The notes under the pieces: generated by a model
Database searches by the model: none
The model's input: the letters and a program-made list of their open reading frames with translations, nothing else
What the model was told of the DNA's origin: nothing
Shown here: piece after piece, positions 1-8,886 of the stretch
Position numbering within the stretch: the stretch's first letter is position 1
How the letters are laid out: every line of letters starts with the position of its first letter
Made by a program: the position numbers and the translations under genes
Assembly: GCF_016461785.1 (NCBI RefSeq)
Contig: NZ_JAEMUH010000002.1
Location: 248,001 to 312,000, forward strand
Source: Marinomonas ostreistagni
GTDB lineage: Bacteria > Pseudomonadota > Gammaproteobacteria > Pseudomonadales > Marinomonadaceae
Length of the DNA: 64,000 nt
Direction of reading: 5' to 3'

Positions 1-2
1 AA

Positions 3-197
3 CTGCTGTTCTGTGTATTTGTTGTTATTGGTGCAGCGGCTAACTTAGGTCCAGTTATCGACTTCTCTGATGCAGCGATCTTCGCTATGGCTGTTGTTAA
101 CATCATCGGTCTGTACTTCTTGATGCCTATCGTTAAGCGCGAATTGATTTCTTACAACGCTCGTCTTAAGAGCGGTGAAATAAAGAAAACAAAATAG
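3..197 (+). CDS. C-terminal end of a sodium:alanine/glycine symporter (AGCS family), partial
   Basis: The reading frame enters from the left edge and stops with TAG at 195-197, giving the last 64 residues. It contains a hydrophobic segment with [15 protein letters not shown] and then a helix reading [15 protein letters not shown], followed by a short charged tail. This matches the C-terminus of AGCS family (Na+ or H+ coupled alanine/glycine) symporters, inner-membrane proteins that take up small amino acids. Only the last helix or two are visible, so substrate cannot be judged. A strong terminator follows within 20 bases. Confidence 0.7.
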   Translation: MLFCVFVVIGAAANLGPVIDFSDAAIFAMAVVNIIGLYFLMPIVKRELISYNARLKSGEIKKTK

Positions 198-215
198 CTC
201 TAAACGTTGTTCGTT

Positions 216-250
216 AAAAAAATGCCCAGCTGATGCTGGGCATTTTTTTA
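216..250. terminator. Bidirectional intrinsic terminator
   Basis: A 10-bp stem (AATGCCCAGC / GCTGGGCATT) with loop TGAT has an A-run on its left and a T-run on its right. It can end the symporter transcript on + and the sohB transcript on -. Confidence 0.9.
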
Positions 251-1267
251 GAAGCCTCTATGATTCATTATGTTGGAAATCCAACCTGTTGCTTTCTGCT
301 CTAACGCGGAGAACACACCTAAGCCAATTCTCTCGGTTAGCCCTTTTGTTTCCCTGTATGACACCTGTAACACGTCATAATCTGCATAGAACTGTTCTAG
401 GTACGCGTCACTGGTCATCACTGAATCAGCAAGCTTGTTTTCAATAGCCTCTGATCCATACCATGTTTCCCCCGTGGCAATGGACTCGATGTCTAACACT
501 GGACGATTTGTTGAAACAAAGCGCTTAAACAACTCATGAGTATCTTCCAGATCTTGTTTAAACTTTTCTCGCCCTTCATCGGTATTTTCGCCAAGCATAG
601 TCAATGTGCGCTTGTACTTACCTGCTGTATGAAGCTCAACATCGATGGTATTACGCTCCAATAAACGGTGAATGTTCGGGACTTGTGCGACCACACCAAT
701 AGAGCCCAAGATCGCAAACGGAGCAGCCACGATCTTGTCCGCCACACAAGCCATCATGTAACCGCCGCTGGCTGCGACTTTGTCCACTGTGACCGTCAGT
801 GGGATACCTTTATCCTTAATACGTTGTAATTGCGAAGCAGCCAAACCATAACCATGCACCACACCACCAGGACTTTCTAGGCGCACAACCACCTCATCCT
901 TAGCAGTCGCGACACTTAAAATTGCAGTAATTTCCTCACGCATGGAATGAACAGCGGAAGCTTTCATATCACCATCAAAGTCTATAACGTAAACACGCTT
1001 TTTCTCTGCCTGATCGACTTTCTTCTCGTCTTTCTTTTGCTTTTTAAGGATTTTTTGTTGTTGCTTAAGAGCCTTCTTATCAAACAGCTGTTTGCTAAGC
1101 TCTGTCTTCATGGCCTGATAGCCTTCATTTAATTTGCTAACCGAAAGACTGCCACCTTTACGCTGTTTATTTTTACCACTGGCAACCACTGATAAGATCA
1201 GCAAAATGATCAATGCAATGCTCAATAAACGAATCAAAAAACCAGCATAATCTGCTAAAAACTCCAA
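248..1267 (-). CDS. sohB: SohB, inner-membrane S49-family peptidase
   Basis: 339 residues, the usual SohB length. An N-terminal membrane helix (about residues 10-30) is followed by a Lys-rich linker (57-95) and an SppA/SohB (S49) catalytic domain. The nucleophile is most likely Ser167 in AASGGYMM and the general base Lys219 in GKYKR, both in the expected order. The family cleaves signal-peptide remnants or membrane proteins at the periplasmic face. It stands alone on this strand between the symporter terminator and nhaB, and the divergent region 1268-1446 should carry its promoter. Confidence 0.92.
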   Translation of the reverse strand: MEFLADYAGFLIRLLSIALIILLILSVVASGKNKQRKGGSLSVSKLNEGYQAMKTELSKQLFDKKALKQQQKILKKQKKDEKKVDQAEKKRVYVIDFDGDMKASAVHSMREEITAILSVATAKDEVVVRLESPGGVVHGYGLAASQLQRIKDKGIPLTVTVDKVAASGGYMMACVADKIVAAPFAILGSIGVVAQVPNIHRLLERNTIDVELHTAGKYKRTLTMLGENTDEGREKFKQDLEDTHELFKRFVSTNRPVLDIESIATGETWYGSEAIENKLADSVMTSDAYLEQFYADYDVLQVSYRETKGLTERIGLGVFSALEQKATGWISNIMNHRGF

Positions 1268-1446
1268 GTTAAACTCCTAACTTTGTGTATTGTTCTTACT
1301 TTTCAGGAAACATAATAGAGTCAGTTCCTCATATCACAATAGATAATTACCTCTTCGTTGATTTTTCCTATCGCTCTTTCCATTACATTTGCTTAATATT
1401 TCCACAGTGAAACACGCTAACGACAAAAATAAAGGAGCACACTTGG

Positions 1447-2955
1447 ATGAAAGCCACGCTATCCCAAGCTTTTGGCAATAACTTTTTAGGGTCTTCCCCG
1501 CTTTGGTATAAACAGGCCATTATCGCATTTTTAATTTTAAACCCGATTGTCTTAATGTCTTTGGGGCCATTTATAACCGGTTGGCTTTTAATCGTTGAAT
1601 TTATTTTTACGTTAGCCATGGCCCTCAAGTGCTACCCCCTTCAGCCTGGAGGTTTACTTGCCATTGAAGCTATTTTGCTTGGCCTCACCAGCAGTGAAGG
1701 TGTTTACCATGAGGTAGAAGGAAATATTGAGGTCATTCTGTTGTTGATGTTCATGGTAGCGGGCATCTACTTCATGAAGGATATGTTGCTCTTTATCTTC
1801 AATCGGCTGCTGATAAAAATTCGCTCTAAAGTACTTATTTCATTAGTTTTCAGCTTCGCTGCTGCCGTTCTTTCTGCTTTTTTAGATGCGTTAACGGTAA
1901 CAGCCGTTTTAATAAGTGTTAGTGTCGGTTTCTACTCGGTCTACCACAAAGTGGCTTCTGACCAATCCAGCAATACCTCACATGATCACAGTGGTGATGA
2001 TTTAATATTGCCGGTGAATCAAGAAGATTTAGGCAAGTTTCGCGCGTTTCTTCGCAGTCTTTTAATGCACGGTGCTGTCGGCACAGCATTAGGTGGTGTG
2101 TGTACTCTTGTGGGTGAACCGCAAAACTTATTAATCGCACATGTCGTTGGCTGGGATTTCATCGAGTTTTTCATTCGTGTTGCGCCGGTTTCCATGCCAG
2201 TACTAGCAGCAGGTTTGGTAACGGTCATCGTGTTAGAAAAAACTCAATGGTTTGATTACGGCGCTAAACTGCCGGAAAACGTTCGAAATATTTTAAAGAA
2301 CTTCGCCGATGAAGAGTCCGCAAAGAGTACAGCAAAACATCGAGCACAACTGATTGTTCAAGGACTAGTTGCGATCATTTTGGTACTTTCTCTTGCATTT
2401 CACGTTGCCGAAGTTGGTCTAGTAGGCCTCATGATTATTGTCTTATTAACGTCATTTAACGGCATTACGGAAGAACATCGAATAGGTCACGCATTTGAAG
2501 AGGCACTACCTTTTACTGCACTCTTAGTGGTTTTTTTCAGTGTTGTTTCAGTCATTCATGCTCAGCATCTATTTCAACCATTTATTGATATGGTTCTGCA
2601 TTTGCCTCATGACATACAACCCATTATGTTCTTTATTGCTAACGGTTTACTGTCAGCCATCAGTGATAACGTATTTGTTGCTACAGTTTACATAGGTGAA
2701 ATCAAGGCGGCTTTTGATGCAGGTATCATAGATCGAGATCACTTTGACTTACTCGCTATTGCAGTGAATACAGGGACCAACTTACCAAGTGTGGCCACGC
2801 CCAATGGACAGGCTGCGTTTTTGTTTCTACTGACATCAGCCATTGCCCCTTTGCTGCGCCTTTCTTATGGCAAAATGGTTTGGATGGCATTGCCCTACAC
2901 TATTGTCTTATCCATTGTTGGTGGTGTGTGTGTGAGTCTATTAGGCACTTCCTAA
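1447..2955 (+). CDS. nhaB: NhaB Na+/H+ antiporter
   Basis: 502 residues, close to the 513 of E. coli NhaB, and hydrophobic throughout with about 12 membrane segments. Motifs such as [19 protein letters not shown] and [16 protein letters not shown] are typical of the NhaB family, which expels Na+ in exchange for protons in the inner membrane and supports salt and pH homeostasis, fitting a marine host. The ATG at 1447 has a good AAAGGAG ribosome-binding site about 9 bases upstream. It is a single-gene unit ending at a terminator shared with dnaQ. Confidence 0.95.
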   Translation: MKATLSQAFGNNFLGSSPLWYKQAIIAFLILNPIVLMSLGPFITGWLLIVEFIFTLAMALKCYPLQPGGLLAIEAILLGLTSSEGVYHEVEGNIEVILLLMFMVAGIYFMKDMLLFIFNRLLIKIRSKVLISLVFSFAAAVLSAFLDALTVTAVLISVSVGFYSVYHKVASDQSSNTSHDHSGDDLILPVNQEDLGKFRAFLRSLLMHGAVGTALGGVCTLVGEPQNLLIAHVVGWDFIEFFIRVAPVSMPVLAAGLVTVIVLEKTQWFDYGAKLPENVRNILKNFADEESAKSTAKHRAQLIVQGLVAIILVLSLAFHVAEVGLVGLMIIVLLTSFNGITEEHRIGHAFEEALPFTALLVVFFSVVSVIHAQHLFQPFIDMVLHLPHDIQPIMFFIANGLLSAISDNVFVATVYIGEIKAAFDAGIIDRDHFDLLAIAVNTGTNLPSVATPNGQAAFLFLLTSAIAPLLRLSYGKMVWMALPYTIVLSIVGGVCVSLLGTS

Positions 2956-2970
2956 CATTTTGGAATACAA

Positions 2971-3006
2971 AAAAAAACGGCAAGCTAAAAAGCTTGCCGT
3001 TTTTAT
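2971..3006. terminator. Bidirectional intrinsic terminator between nhaB and dnaQ
   Basis: Stem ACGGCAAGCT / AGCTTGCCGT (2977-2986 and 2991-3000) with loop AAAA, preceded by seven A and followed by TTTT. It serves both converging transcripts. Confidence 0.9.
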
Positions 3007-3019
3007 AAAGCAGTAGAAC

Positions 3020-3754
3020 TTAGGGTTCGTTTTGGCTCAGTTCAGGGTTTTCTAATTTTCGCCATAAAGAGAGACCTGACTTTTTATCAATCAAATCGAG
3101 ACGCTCATTATGGGCTTCTAATTCCGAATCACTTGCCTTAAGCACGTTTAATCGCGGTCTGTCTGAAGAAAGCCTTCTAATAGCATAACGATCTTCGTCA
3201 CCTTCATCACCATCACCGCCGAATCCCCCCATACTTATTTGCCCACCTGTCATGAGCAAATACACATCTGCTAAGATCTCAGAGTCAAGCAAAGCGCCAT
3301 GCAGTTCACGATGTGAGTTATCAATACCATAACGGCGACACAAAGCATCTAGGTTATTCTTCTGCCCGGGGTGTTTTCGACGTGCGTACACTAAGCTATC
3401 AAACACCTTGCAGACATCGGCCACATTTGGAAAGCCACCCAGCATAGAGAATTCATGATCAATGAAGCCCACATCGAAGGGCGCATTATGGATAATTAAC
3501 TCCGCACCCTCGATAAACTCTAGAAACTCTTTTGCTACGTCAGCAAACTTAGGTTTGTCTGCCAAGAACTCGTTACTGATGCCGTGGACATTGAAAGCTT
3601 CTTCTTCCACTTCACGTTCAGGGTTGATGTAAACGTGAAAATGTCGATTAGTGAGCTTACGCCCCACCATCTCAACACAACCAATCTCGATGATTCGGTG
3701 GCCTTGTTTCGGGTCAATACCAGTTGTTTCCGTATCAAGTACAACTTGTCTCAT
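3020..3754 (-). CDS. dnaQ: DNA polymerase III epsilon subunit (proofreading 3'-5' exonuclease)
   Basis: 244 residues, a normal DnaQ length. The exonuclease motifs are intact: ExoI with Asp7 and Glu9 in LDTETTGID, ExoII with Asp94 in HNAPFDVGF, and ExoIII-epsilon with His152 and Asp157 in HGALLDSE. The C-terminal 70 residues are the variable tail that binds the alpha subunit. The start overlaps the end of rnhA by 4 bases (ATGA type), so the two are probably translated together. In E. coli these genes are neighbours too but divergently transcribed; here both are on the minus strand behind the yafS-like gene. Confidence 0.95.
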   Translation of the reverse strand: MRQVVLDTETTGIDPKQGHRIIEIGCVEMVGRKLTNRHFHVYINPEREVEEEAFNVHGISNEFLADKPKFADVAKEFLEFIEGAELIIHNAPFDVGFIDHEFSMLGGFPNVADVCKVFDSLVYARRKHPGQKNNLDALCRRYGIDNSHRELHGALLDSEILADVYLLMTGGQISMGGFGGDGDEGDEDRYAIRRLSSDRPRLNVLKASDSELEAHNERLDLIDKKSGLSLWRKLENPELSQNEP

Positions 3755-4194
3755 GTGCGCGCTCTCAACTCTTCAATACCTTGGTTAGCTAATTGGTCGG
3801 CAATTTCATTACCCTCAATGCCGGCATGCCCTTTCACCCAATGCCATTCTACCTGATGCTTTTGGCACATCTCATCCAACTGCTGCCATAGATCCTGATT
3901 CTTAACCGGCTGCTTTGAAGCGGTTTTCCAGCCCTTGCGCTTCCATCCAGCTAACCACTCAGTGATCCCTTTCTGAACATAAGAAGAGTCTGTATATAGA
4001 TCCACTTTACAGGGCTCTCGCAATGCCTTTAAACCTTCAATTGCTCCCAACAACTCCATGCGATTATTGGTTGTGTCGTGTTCTCCACCACACAATCGCT
4101 TTTCATGTTGACCAAATGTTAACCACGCGCCCCAACCGCCTATGCCAGGATTACCTTTGCAAGCACCGTCGGTGTATAGCGTTACTTCTTTCAT
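3751..4194 (-). CDS. rnhA: Ribonuclease HI
   Basis: 147 residues; cuts the RNA strand of RNA/DNA hybrids (Okazaki primers, R-loops) in the cytoplasm. All four catalytic carboxylates are visible: Asp9 ([11 protein letters not shown]), Glu47 (NNRMELLGA), Asp69 (YTDSSYV) and Asp133 (GNEIADQLA). It is the middle gene of a tight operon yafS-rnhA-dnaQ: 4 bases after the methyltransferase stop and overlapping dnaQ by 4 bases. Confidence 0.96.
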   Translation of the reverse strand: MKEVTLYTDGACKGNPGIGGWGAWLTFGQHEKRLCGGEHDTTNNRMELLGAIEGLKALREPCKVDLYTDSSYVQKGITEWLAGWKRKGWKTASKQPVKNQDLWQQLDEMCQKHQVEWHWVKGHAGIEGNEIADQLANQGIEELRART

Positions 4195-4198
4195 GTGA

Positions 4199-4936
4199 CT
4201 ACTTGATCTCTTTTATCGTTGGCTTTGTCAGAGGCGGAACACGAACCTTGGCCGTTTTCCAGCGAGGCTTCAGTGGAATGTATCGACGAGTCTGCTTGGT
4301 TGCAGTCATGATATACACTCCACCTAAAGGAAGTTTAAGTGCTCTGGTCGAACGACCGATCCAGTCCAAACGCTGACGCCAGTTATTGGATTTAAGCGGC
4401 ATATCGTAATCAATAAACTCAATGTTTTCGAGCGTTAATCCTGCGACTTTTAACCAATCATCTAATCTTCGATGAGAAATAAAACGTGCAGCCCAAGGTG
4501 CCCTTACTCGCTTACTGAAATATCGTCTAACGCCCCAATAGCCGATTGGATTAAAACCGATAATAATCAGTTTTCCACTGGGTAGTAATGTTCGTGCGAC
4601 TTCATGCAAGTCTCTATGTGGGTTCTCTGACAAATCTAAAGTGTGGTGCAATACCACTGCATCAATTCCATCAGATTCAAGAGGCAATTCACTCATTCGA
4701 GCGACAACCGTTCGTTGACTGGCCCCCAATTCCAACACTGGAGAAAGGGATATCGTTTCACGTATACGATGATTATGAAACGTCAAATGACGTAATGGAG
4801 ACTGTTGAACTAGATAGTAGCCCACCATGTTATCAAGAGCTTGCTCAACAAAATCATGCTCTTCATTAAGTAAACGCTGGCCTAGCTCGGTTTCGTACCA
4901 ATCTTGGAATAATTGTCTTGATTGGTTATCCAACAT
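4199..4936 (-). CDS. Class I SAM-dependent methyltransferase, YafS-like
   Basis: 245 residues. The SAM-binding core starts around residue 65 with [12 protein letters not shown], followed by [17 protein letters not shown] and a [15 protein letters not shown] strand, the usual class I Rossmann order. Its position between gloB and rnhA is the place of yafS in E. coli, so the assignment rests on both fold and synteny. The methyl acceptor is unknown. The ATG has AGAGAG a few bases upstream. It is divergent from gloB across an 84-base gap. Confidence 0.85.
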   Translation of the reverse strand: MLDNQSRQLFQDWYETELGQRLLNEEHDFVEQALDNMVGYYLVQQSPLRHLTFHNHRIRETISLSPVLELGASQRTVVARMSELPLESDGIDAVVLHHTLDLSENPHRDLHEVARTLLPSGKLIIIGFNPIGYWGVRRYFSKRVRAPWAARFISHRRLDDWLKVAGLTLENIEFIDYDMPLKSNNWRQRLDWIGRSTRALKLPLGGVYIMTATKQTRRYIPLKPRWKTAKVRVPPLTKPTIKEIK

Positions 4937-5020
4937 ACAATGCTCTCTTCTTAAACGGTCAGACAGTCATGGATTTATCATGGGGTCTTTCTTTCATTAT
5001 TAAAACATAACGTTGGGCGT

Positions 5021-5800
5021 ATGACATTTTTTCCCTTAGCCGCATTCAATGACAATTACATTTGGATCACTCTCGATACAGCGAAAAAAAGCATATGGGC
5101 AGTCGACCCAGGTGATGCAAAGGTTGTACTAGATTACTGCCACTCCCAAAAGGTTACACTTGAAGGGATACTAGTTACCCATCACCACAAGGATCACACA
5201 GGCGGCATCCAGGAACTTGTGCAACATTTTGAATGCCCAGTTTATGGACCAGAGTCACTTGCTCCACACCTGGTGTCAAAACCAATCAGACAAGGCGAAG
5301 AAATATTGGTTCATGGAACAGCGTTTTTAGTTCTAGAAACACCAGGGCACACATTGGACCACTTGTGTTATTTTGCAGAGCCTTCCACTTCAAAGCAGCT
5401 TTTGCTTTGTGGTGACACGCTTTTCCGCGGTGGTTGTGGTCGATTGTTTGAAGGAAGTCCAGCTCAAATGTTGTCGTCTATGATGAAGTTACGCTCATTA
5501 CCGCCAGAAACATTGGTTTATGGAACACATGAATACACCCTATCTAATTATCGTTTTGCCCTAGCAATTGACCCTAACAACTCAGCTCTAATAGAGGCTG
5601 ATAAAACGGCAACTGCGTTACGTGACAACGAAACCCCGACTCTGCCTTCAACCATCGCTTTAGAGCAGCAAACTAACCCGTTTATGCGTTTTGATCGTGA
5701 AGAGGTTGTAGCGGGAGCTGCTGCGCTATTAAATGAACCAATGGCAATGGACACAATTAATAGCTTTGCACAAATCCGAAGAGCAAAAGATGGCTTTTAG
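5021..5800 (+). CDS. gloB: Hydroxyacylglutathione hydrolase (glyoxalase II)
   Basis: 259 residues. It is a metallo-beta-lactamase fold enzyme that hydrolyses S-D-lactoylglutathione to lactate and glutathione, the second step of methylglyoxal detoxification. The metal-binding THHHKDH motif (His54, His56, Asp58, His59) is present, as are LETPGHTLDH, CGDTLFRGGCGR and YGTHEYTLSNYRFA. The ATG at 5021 is preceded by a weak GGG site. The mltD-gloB adjacency is conserved with E. coli, here with both genes on the same strand 59 bases apart. Confidence 0.94.
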   Translation: MTFFPLAAFNDNYIWITLDTAKKSIWAVDPGDAKVVLDYCHSQKVTLEGILVTHHHKDHTGGIQELVQHFECPVYGPESLAPHLVSKPIRQGEEILVHGTAFLVLETPGHTLDHLCYFAEPSTSKQLLLCGDTLFRGGCGRLFEGSPAQMLSSMMKLRSLPPETLVYGTHEYTLSNYRFALAIDPNNSALIEADKTATALRDNETPTLPSTIALEQQTNPFMRFDREEVVAGAAALLNEPMAMDTINSFAQIRRAKDGF

Positions 5801-5859
5801 TTGACCTAACCAAAGCAATCCTTAGAATGCTGGCAAAATGAAAACTTAATGTGAGCAGA

Positions 5860-7503
5860 ATGACAAAAAACTTACTCATCGCCCTATTAGCGGGCAGTAT
5901 CCTGACCGGGTGTCAGTCCATGACACAAAAGCCAGCAGATATTGCCGAAATTGACGCTGAGAATGAAGCCATTGGCGCCCCTGAAGCCGACGCAAACGAG
6001 GTCGACTTTATTGATACAGTCAAGCCTGTTCGCCCTGATGACGCAAAAGTAATTGCCAAGGTAAAACAAGACATTGACCCTGCGGACCTTCCACCAGAAG
6101 ACCTATGGGATCGTATTCGTGCTGGCTACCAATTCAATTTAGATGTTGACCAGCCGCGTTTGAAATCGCAAATTCGCTGGTTTAGCACTCATTTGTCTTA
6201 TCTGGACAGAGTGTCAAAACGCGGTGAACGCTATTTATATTACATTGTTGAAGAGTTAGAGAAAGAAGGCCTGCCATTAGAAATTGCGCTTCTTCCTATT
6301 GTTGAAAGTGGTTTTGACCCATTTGGCTACAGTCATGGTCGTGCCTCAGGACCATGGCAGTTTATCCCTTCTACGGGACATATCTACGGCCTAGAGCAAA
6401 CGTGGTGGATCGATGGTCGACGAGATATCCAGTTATCAACTCAAGCCGCCATCGCTTACCTGAAACGCCTGCATAACATGTTTGATGGAGATTGGCTTCA
6501 TGCACTCGCATCCTACAACTCTGGTGAGGGCACCGTTATGCGTGCCATTCGCAAGAACAAGAAAGCAGGGAAACCTACAGATTTTTGGTCTTTAGACCTG
6601 CCAGCAGAAACTCGAGCTTATGTACCTAAGCTAATGGCTCTGGCCACCATCATGAAAAACCCTGAGCGCTACAACTATGAAACGCATTTTATTGCCAATC
6701 AACCATATTTCGAAGAAGTAAACATTGGTGGTCAAATGGATCTCGCTCAAGCCGCGGATATGGCAGAAGTGAGTATTGATGAAATCTATTTATTGAATCC
6801 AGCGTTTAATCAATGGGCGACTTCTCCTGATGGCCCTCACAAACTGCTAGTTCCTATTGATTCGGCTGATACATTTAGAACGAAACTTGCAACATTGCCC
6901 CCTAAAGAACGTGTTACATGGATTAGATATACGGTTCAAGCAGGCGACAATTTAGGAGCCGTTGCACGCGACCATAATACTACTGTGGCTGTCTTGCAGG
7001 ATATCAATAAGATTTCCTCCAGTTTAATACGCGTTGGTCAGCAACTCATGATCCCTGTTGCAGGTCAAAGTGCTGCTAACTACACACTTAGTTCTCATCA
7101 ACGATTATTAGCGAAACAATCTCGCTCTCCAAGTAGCAGTCGAGTAAAAGTAAATTACACAGTAGAAAGTGGTGACAGCTTGTGGAGCATCGCTAAGAAA
7201 TACAACACTGACACGAAAACGCTAGCGCGCTGGAACAGTATGGGATTAGCAGATCCGTTGTTCCCAGGCAAAAAGCTTGTAGTATGGATGAAACCAGAAA
7301 CAAGTAGCTCAAAAAGCAGTTCTCGATCCGTTGTTAAACGAGTGGTATATACCATTCGTTCCGGCGATTCATTAGCGGTTGTTGCGAATAAGTTTAATGT
7401 CCGCGTCAGTGATATCCGTAAATGGAACCCAAAAGTGGGTAGCCAAAAGTATGTCCAACCTGGCGACAAAGTTACACTGCTTGTGAATGTAGTCGGTGGT
7501 TAG
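5860..7503 (+). CDS. mltD: Membrane-bound lytic murein transglycosylase D (lipoprotein, three LysM repeats)
   Basis: About 547 residues from ATG 5860. An in-frame GTG at 5851 exists, but GAG just before 5860 makes a better ribosome-binding site and gives a clean lipoprotein signal with lipobox LTGC. The SLT domain has catalytic Glu (residue 149 from ATG) in LLPIVESGFDPFGYS and downstream GPWQFIPSTG and ALASYNSGEGTV. Three LysM peptidoglycan-binding repeats follow, each starting YTV.(S/A)GD or YTIRSGD, at roughly residues 360, 430 and 495. It cleaves glycan strands in the periplasm, anchored to the outer membrane. Confidence 0.95.
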   Translation: MTKNLLIALLAGSILTGCQSMTQKPADIAEIDAENEAIGAPEADANEVDFIDTVKPVRPDDAKVIAKVKQDIDPADLPPEDLWDRIRAGYQFNLDVDQPRLKSQIRWFSTHLSYLDRVSKRGERYLYYIVEELEKEGLPLEIALLPIVESGFDPFGYSHGRASGPWQFIPSTGHIYGLEQTWWIDGRRDIQLSTQAAIAYLKRLHNMFDGDWLHALASYNSGEGTVMRAIRKNKKAGKPTDFWSLDLPAETRAYVPKLMALATIMKNPERYNYETHFIANQPYFEEVNIGGQMDLAQAADMAEVSIDEIYLLNPAFNQWATSPDGPHKLLVPIDSADTFRTKLATLPPKERVTWIRYTVQAGDNLGAVARDHNTTVAVLQDINKISSSLIRVGQQLMIPVAGQSAANYTLSSHQRLLAKQSRSPSSSRVKVNYTVESGDSLWSIAKKYNTDTKTLARWNSMGLADPLFPGKKLVVWMKPETSSSKSSSRSVVKRVVYTIRSGDSLAVVANKFNVRVSDIRKWNPKVGSQKYVQPGDKVTLLVNVVGG

Positions 7504-7518
7504 CACTTTCACCCGATA

Positions 7519-7558
7519 AAAAAAGAGGCGCTCTCACATGGGAACGCCTCTTTTTTTG
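7519..7558. terminator. Bidirectional intrinsic terminator between mltD and ppnP
   Basis: AAAAGAGGCG (7521-7530) pairs with CGCCTCTTTT (7545-7554) across a 14-base loop; A-run on the left, T-run on the right. Confidence 0.85.
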
Positions 7559-7592
7559 ATTTCTAAATTCTATTTATCGAGAAAAATAGAAC

Positions 7593-7877
7593 TTATTCGT
7601 AGCGGCAAAGGTAAGCTGTTGTTTCTGACACTTTTACGCCGAATTTTTGATTTGCTTCAACGATAAAGGTTTCACCTTTAACAAATGTTTTCCACTCAGA
7701 TTCGCCAGGCAATAGAACCGTCAAAGAACCCGAAACAACCGTCATGTATTCGCGCTGAGAAGTACCGAACTCGTAATCACCGATGTTCATTACACCTACG
7801 GTAGACGTCCCCTCTGCATTGTTTAGGGCAATGGATTTAACGGCGTCATCAAAATAACTATTTACTTGTAGAGACAT
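7593..7877 (-). CDS. ppnP: Pyrimidine/purine nucleoside phosphorylase (PpnP, DUF1255)
   Basis: 94 residues from the ATG at 7877, the same length as E. coli PpnP (YaiE). A longer frame begins with GTG at 7901, but the GTGAG site lies inside that extension just before the ATG. The sequence has the small cupin pattern [21 protein letters not shown], then LLPGESEW and a C-terminal SYLCRYL-like ending (AYLCRYE). The family phosphorolyses nucleosides to base plus ribose-1-phosphate. Confidence 0.9.
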   Translation of the reverse strand: MSLQVNSYFDDAVKSIALNNAEGTSTVGVMNIGDYEFGTSQREYMTVVSGSLTVLLPGESEWKTFVKGETFIVEANQKFGVKVSETTAYLCRYE

Positions 7878-7936
7878 AAAACACTCACTGTGGTCAAACA
7901 CGGCCAGTTATCTAGCCAACATAAAACAGCTATAAA

Positions 7937-8827
7937 TTAGCTGTCGTTCATTTCTTCAATAATCCATTCTTTGAACGCTGCCATAGCTGGCGTCAGCGCA
8001 CGTTTTTTCTCAAATACCAAATAGAACGAGCGATTGGTATCCAGTTGTTTATCAAATAGAACTTGCAATTGACCTGAATCGATCTCTGGGGAAACTAAGC
8101 TAATATCAGCCAGCGCAATGCCTAGCCCTTGAGCGGCGGCCCCAGCGGTAAGAGAACCACTTGAGAACATCAGACCACGTCGAAAGACCTTTGGGTCCAG
8201 GTCATTCTGCACTAACCAATCGTTCCATTCATCATTACGTTTACTAACGTGTAATAACGGATAAAAACGCATGTCTTCGGGCTGTTTAATCGGTTGATCA
8301 GGCTTGATCATTCTGGGAGAACATACCGGCGCAAGACGAATGGGCCTTAGATAATGAGCTTCAACATCACTCCATTCACCGTTACCGAAGTATACCGCCA
8401 TATCGATCTCCCCCAGAGAGAAGTCAATAAAGCCCATCGATGATCGGATTTCGATCTCGATGTCAGGATAACGACTTTGGAAACGCTCCATGCGAGGCAT
8501 CAACCAGCGAGTTAAGAACGAAGGAGCGACTGCAAGCCGCAAAGATCCTGCATGCTGAGCGCTCTTAAGATCGGCGGTCGCTTGCTCTAACTTTTGGAAA
8601 ATTTGCTTGATCGGTTTTAAGTACGTCTCACCTGCCTCGGTCAACACAACTTTTCTTTTCGTGCGACGAAATAGCTCAATCCCTAAAAAGCTTTCCAGCC
8701 CTTTGATCTGATGGCTAATCGCTGAAGGGGTCACGTTAAGCTCTTGAGCAGCTTTGTTAAAGCTGCCATGACGAGCGGCCGATTCAAAACACTTCAACGA
8801 ATTTAAAGGCGGCAATCTATTAATAAT
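7937..8827 (-). CDS. LysR-family transcriptional regulator, GcvA-like
   Basis: About 296 residues. The N-terminal winged helix-turn-helix reads LPPLNSLKCFESAARHGSF then ELNVTPSAISHQIKGLE, very close to GcvA-type regulators; residues 90 onward form the effector-binding domain. The first standard start is TTG at 8815, which has no ribosome-binding site and would cut off the conserved RLPPLN stretch. GGAGAG at 8831-8836 lies 5-9 bases before two in-frame ATT codons (8827, 8824), so a rare ATT start is likely. No obvious target gene is divergent from it, so the regulon is unknown. Confidence 0.82.
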   Translation of the reverse strand: MINRLPPLNSLKCFESAARHGSFNKAAQELNVTPSAISHQIKGLESFLGIELFRRTKRKVVLTEAGETYLKPIKQIFQKLEQATADLKSAQHAGSLRLAVAPSFLTRWLMPRMERFQSRYPDIEIEIRSSMGFIDFSLGEIDMAVYFGNGEWSDVEAHYLRPIRLAPVCSPRMIKPDQPIKQPEDMRFYPLLHVSKRNDEWNDWLVQNDLDPKVFRRGLMFSSGSLTAGAAAQGLGIALADISLVSPEIDSGQLQVLFDKQLDTNRSFYLVFEKKRALTPAMAAFKEWIIEEMNDS

Positions 8828-8886
8828 GTGCTCTCCGAGTCAAGCAGCCTCTTGCGAGGCTTTGCAGTATAGTGATCCAAAAACCA

